Part shown: positions 59,549 through 64,000 of the stretch, piece after piece | How positions within the stretch are numbered: the first letter of the stretch is position 1 | How the letters are laid out: every line of letters begins with the position of its first letter | Translations under genes and position numbers: made by a program | Notes under the pieces: generated by a model | What the model was told of the DNA's origin: nothing | The model's input: the letters and a program-made list of their open reading frames with translations, nothing else | Database searches by the model: none | From: Otis tarda | Taxonomy: Eukaryota; Chordata; Aves; Otidiformes; Otididae | Assembly (NCBI GenBank): GCA_026413225.1 | Contig: CM048560.1 | Coordinates: 14,898,001-14,962,000 of the forward strand | DNA: 64,000 nucleotides | Direction: 5' to 3'

Positions 59549-62408
59549 CTGTAAAATAGAAAGGCTAAAATATTGGGTCATTCAAAGCGTACTTCACATT
59601 TTGAGTACCTAAAAAATATTCAGGTCGAAGATGAGCTTTTCAGGATATGACTGGTTTTACAAGTCAGTTAAAGACATTCAGGACTGGGATCTGATGTCAG
59701 GGAACAATTTCTAACACCTGGGCATTTTAACACTACAGTTAACTCATATTATAAATTTCCCTGTTTATACTAGCAATTCATTTTCTCCATTTTAACAGAA
59801 AGTTCAAAATCGACCAGCGAAACCATTAATGAGGGAAGATGTACTTTTGCGGATCACTTTCCACTGGCTGTCAGCACACAAGTATTGCTACCTAACCATG
59901 AGGACAAATGTAACACTAAGATTTGAAAGACCAAATCCCTAAATGAATTAAAGCAATAATTTCAAATTACAGATACAGTCCTAGAGTCAAAATGTCAAAA
60001 TTCTGTCCATCCAATTCAGGCATTTCATAAGGCGTACATAAGGGACAGACCTCTAGGAAAAAGTTGGTCTCTGAATACTTTTTTTTCTACAATATAGTAC
60101 TTGTAAGCCCAGAACTAAAACTTACATATGCCTTGTATATTTGATTGATTCCATAAGGTTTTCATCTAAATTCAAAATATAACTGTGTTTAGATATATTT
60201 GAACATTTTATTGTATTTAGTTATGAGATATGAATTTTTCCTGAGAGAACCTGAGGCACAAAACATTGCCAGATCATTCCAAACAAGTTAATTCTGAAAT
60301 GGGTTTGAATCAATAACACAAAAGAGGCAGTAAAGCCAATTTTTACAGTAGTCACGGCTGCATAAAATAATATGAAGACAGTCAGATTGAAAGCTCCCTG
60401 CATCACAAATATAATTTGCAACCAACTCTAAGCACAAAGAGGAAATAGATAGATAGGTGGAAGATATAGATAAAAACAAATGATAGATACATAGGACAAA
60501 AGACACTGGTGGTAAAGAAAGAATGCAGAGTAATTGCCATCCAATACAGTGTGAAAAAACCAGAACAAGTACATCATGTAAGTAATTCAAGGTAAATAGA
60601 AAGGTTTTCTTTCATTTAGGCTTTAAAACTGCTATGAAAAGGCTCCCTTTTCACTCAATCTGTAATGCATAGATGTGCAGTGGATGAATGTATAAATAAG
60701 TATGTCACTGCAATACTTGGCTTTTAATGAAAATGGATTTTTAATGATTCAAAAAGCTACATTTCTCTCTGACTTGCTCTATTTCCAGACTATCAGCAGG
60801 ACGTACATACAGCAAATGCACTTGTTTTCCATGTCCTTCACTAAATCCCAGGACAACAGAACGCCCAAGCACTGTGAAAACCAGAGTCGCCATTATGCAG
60901 AGCAGATACAGAGAAGCTGCATGTCTTTCATTGTTTTTATTGAACCTTCAGAGCTCAATGACACTGCTGAACCCTCTCCCACAGCAGACAGACCCTGCTG
61001 CGTGTTACCTTGCACTCCATATGCATAAATAAAGAAGGATGCATGGCAACGTGCCTTCCTGTTCTTCTCTGCCTCAAGGACACTTGTTAAAAGTGCACCA
61101 TTCCTCCTGCTCCCCAAAGCAGGCACATTATGTTGAAGTGCTCCATGCGAAACTCTGCGCACACGAATACCAGAGGATTTAGTCCACAAACGAAGAAAAG
61201 TCACAAGGGAGAAAGAGGCTGATGCAATCTGTATCCTTCTTGCTTTCTGGACACAAAGAGTTCTTCTCGCCAATGTCAAAGTTCCTGTTTCAGTCAGTTA
61301 CAAACAAAAATCACACTGAAAAATGTGTAATAATGTACAAGCTAGTATAAATTGTATTTTTTTCTGTTTGTTCATGCAGGCAATAATATTTTTTTTAGAC
61401 TTCAGCATCAGAGAATAAAGGGACATTTTCCTTACTTTATCTCTGACCATGAAATTTCATCTACGAGTATTTCTTGTACAGCAAGTCCATAGATTAGGAA
61501 ACTGTACTATAGTTGTCATAAAACCAAAGTAGTGTTTTAAATGGTCTGGGACTCCTGTGTTCACTTCATGTTCAATACTTCTCGGGTGAACTCTGTGCAA
61601 TGTATGTTACTCAGAAAAAAAAAAATCTCTATGTTTATTTGCTGTGTTAGCATTTTTACTACTTCTTTCAGATATTACAAGACATAGAAGGAATCAAAAA
61701 TAAGAGCATCACTGATGAAAAAGAAAACAACTGTGAGATGTGATTCAATTAGTTAACAAATGTTCCCATCCACTTACTGAGTCAAAGGGATACTGCCTCC
61801 CATGAAGCGGTCCACAAACAGAATCAAATGATATCTGCATCCCCTTTCCTTTTTCTTAAAAAAAAAAAGTAAAAAAGATATTAAAAAAAAACAAATTCCA
61901 TTTGTGAGGCACTCCCAAATTCATGTTCCTTCCATTTTGTCTGCTGTCCTTACTCAGAGTGCCTGCCAATTAATATTTACCAAATGTCTCTTCTTTCTTC
62001 ATTTAAATTGGTTCAAAAACTGCACCTGTTTCATGAGACCTATGTGTGCTTCTGACAGCTGGTATTTGAGAAAAAACAAGTCAAAGTACTTAAAAATCCT
62101 AACTAACTGCATTAAACTGGAATCAAGGAAGACAGCGTAAGATTAGCTCTGCCAGTACAAGACACCAGCAAAGAACATGGGGGTGCCCCAGGGAGATAGA
62201 CATGTGTTGCACAGCCTGGGAAGGATGCCACGCATACAGACAAGGAGCAGAAAGGTGCGTCAGATAAATGAGAAGGTCCCAGACCCTGCGGCCCTAAGGC
62301 CAGACCAGTGCACACCAGAGAGCAGCAAGTGCAGTCTCCCCAGCTGCATTTGGGAAGGATGTACAGGGTGGGCACTCACCATTGCCTGAGATACTGGGCC
62401 ACAGTGCA
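59549..62408. other. AT-rich non-coding DNA
   Basis: Contains a degenerate GATA-repeat patch (60445-60495) and A runs near 61615-61625 and 61857-61868. Open frames of 108 (60702-61028, plus) and 128 codons (60893-61279, minus) overlap on opposite strands and show no motif. No RNA gene was seen. Confidence 0.55.
60445..60495 (+). repeat. Degenerate GATA-type short tandem repeat
   Basis: Repeated ATAGATAGATAGG, AGATATAGATA and TGATAGATAC units: a decayed tetranucleotide repeat of the GATA type. Confidence 0.7.
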
Positions 62409-62652
62409 AATCATAGAATCACAGAATCTTGGAAAAGACCTCTAAGATCAAGTTCAACCATCAACCTAACACCACCATGTCCACTAAACCATGTCCCAAA
62501 GTGCCATGTCTACACATTTATTTTTTTTAACACCTCCAGGGATGGTGACTTCACCACTTCCCTGGGCAGCCTGACCACTCTTTCAGTAAAATTTTTCCTA
62601 ATATCCAATCTAAACCTCCCCTGCTGCAACTTGAGGCCATTTCCTCTCATCC
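62409..62652 (-). mobile_element. CR1 LINE, 5'-truncated 3' end (minus strand)
   Basis: Reading the minus strand, the element runs from GGATGAGAGGAAATGGCCTC through the CR1 hallmark TGCCCAGGGAAGTGGTGAAG and CCATCCCTGGAGGTG. It then passes ACATGGTTTAGTGGACATGG and AGGTCTTTTCCAAG and ends in GATTCTGTGATTCTATGATT. This is the standard 3' UTR and octamer tail of avian CR1 elements. Only about 244 bp remain, so it is inert. The reverse-transcriptase region is absent. Overlapping open frames here (for example 62510-62782, minus) are by-products of the repeat. It is the best evidence that the window is avian. Confidence 0.93.
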
Positions 62653-64000
62653 TAGAGGAATGATGCGCAAGGCCACAGCAGTGGGACAGAGGCAGGCAAG
62701 AGGGATGGGGCCTGACCTGCAGCCCAGCCAAGGGTGAGAACCAGTGGCACAGAAGCAACCAGCAGCTTGTCAGCAGCACCACAAACAGCCAGGCTGCCTA
62801 CAGCTTTGTGTCTCCTCTTTGAGTTTTTCTGATGCCTCAACAAAGATTTCCCCATTAGGCATGTGTAACATCTCTCCAATGTTCAGTTAAAAGCGAGCAG
62901 TTATGCAGTATTTATCTAACTGTACTCCAAAAAACTTAACGTCTTTGAAGCTTTGTCTCACGTCATCAAATGCGGTTGAAATGCAGGAAAGCATCCAGCA
63001 GTTAGTGAATGCCCTGTAGACACCAGCATGTCCATATCCACCTCATTTCTCTAGAAAATCGGGCCAAAAAATCCTGCAAAAGTGCTACAAAAGGTTGAGA
63101 TTGAAAGCCAGAATTCATCTCAAACAGGAAAATGTAACAGGTCAGTTAAGAAAAGAGCTTCAAACCCAGAAGAGCCACTGTGGACAACAGCCAGAGGATA
63201 CAGCCAAAGCCAAGACACAGACAGCTAGAGCCACTTGCCAAAGTGCAGATTCATGCCAAGCTTTGCTTAAAAGAATGATGTTATAGTGCTTCTAAACAGT
63301 ACAGAAGAGGAATCAGATTTAGCCTAAAAGGCTGGACCAGAATCTTTTACATTCACTTGCTAACACACAACTTAGTTGTTTCATTTTATATAGCGCTTCT
63401 TCCAGATTACCTAGGTAACAGACAATTGCACAAGGCCACCTAAGTCCTGTTAGAAAGCATCCCAAATAAGGGGGGAAATAACATCCAACTTGTCTCTAAA
63501 ATACAGAGAAAGTATCACAAGTTTGTGTGTTGTGTACACTGATGTACTCTGCCTGGGATTATTTAAATGGAATTTGTGGAGGAAGAGACTGAACCTTTTC
63601 CAGTTTTGAAGTACATGCCTTCAATACTGCCATTCCCATATTTCCAATTACTCTTTTTTTTTTTCCTGGCTTTGCACAATCTGCAGAATCAGAATCAAGA
63701 ATCCTGCAGCCTGCAGGCATTAAGAAACTGGTATTACTGGAGTAGAATAGGGTTGTCCTCTACAGCAGCCATCAGAGTTCCAAGCCCACAGGTGCTTGGT
63801 GGACGCTGCCAGCAGCTGGTCCAAATCCAAGGATTGTGATGTCACCTTGAATGTCAGAGGTCTGCATTCATTTCTGCATTGCTTCAAAAATCCCTCCATG
63901 CCAGAGGACCCTTAAAAAAAGGGTCCAGGTCACTTTTATACCATAGCTCGTACAGACTAACTTCTAACACATGCTATCAAGCTAACTGACACAATTAAGT
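62653..64000. other. Non-coding DNA to the right edge
   Basis: A short GC-richer stretch directly beside the CR1 (62660-62800), a T run near 63653-63664 and open frames under 95 codons. No exon, RNA gene or repeat body was recognised. Confidence 0.55.

Noticed and set aside
1-64000. tRNA, rRNA, snRNA, known microRNA seeds, endogenous retrovirus or hepadnavirus-like sequence, CRISPR arrays
   Set aside because: Looked for by eye on both strands. No B-box tRNA signature, long hairpin, LTR pair, viral protein motif or regular repeat-spacer array was found.

Overview
The window looks like bird nuclear DNA. The main evidence is a typical avian CR1 LINE 3' end at 62409-62652 (minus strand, ending in ATTCTATG-type octamers). 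A much older, diverged CR1-family 3' end lies at about 49090-49435 (plus strand). I see no mammalian repeats (Alu, L1, B1) and no prokaryotic gene organisation. The base composition is AT-rich with many A and T runs. I cannot name the species, the chromosome or the host gene.

No protein-coding gene can be supported with confidence. The open frames present (longest 182 codons) are about what chance gives in 64 kb read in six frames, and none resembles a protein family I know. The window is best read as gene desert or the inside of one or more very long introns. Four places have an open frame beginning exactly at a good splice acceptor: plus strand 33223-33366; minus strand 36868-36430 (two segments); minus strand 59548-59377; and minus strand 59175-59053. 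They are the best candidates for exons of an unrecognised, perhaps non-coding, transcript. All are low-confidence.

Layout: 1-9.3 kb is AT-rich non-coding DNA with small GC-richer patches (4.0-4.3 and 7.8-8.1 kb), an X-box-like palindrome at 6357 and a conserved-element-like block at the left edge. 9.3-11.1 kb is GC-richer. 12.2-13.6 kb has two blocks with the texture of conserved non-coding elements. 13.8-16.7 kb is mixed, with small GC-rich patches. 16.7-29.7 kb is plain, with a G/T tract at 26.3 kb and a conserved-looking block at 28.3-29.0 kb. 29.75-30.25 kb is a CpG-dense patch containing an exact 19-bp tandem duplication. 30.3-49 kb is mostly AT-rich with the first two exon candidates and more conserved-looking blocks (31.4, 35.7, 42.7, 45.5 kb). 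49.1-49.4 kb is the old CR1. 51.4-51.57 kb is a C-rich then G/T-rich tract able to form non-B DNA. 55.6-57.2 kb has a conserved-looking block followed by two small GC/CpG patches. 59.0-59.55 kb holds the last two exon candidates, and 62.4 kb the young CR1.

If this DNA has a function it is probably regulatory: AT-rich blocks with homeodomain and octamer-type words, and one promoter-like CpG patch. Sequence alone does not prove conservation or transcription. I did not find a clear undescribed system.
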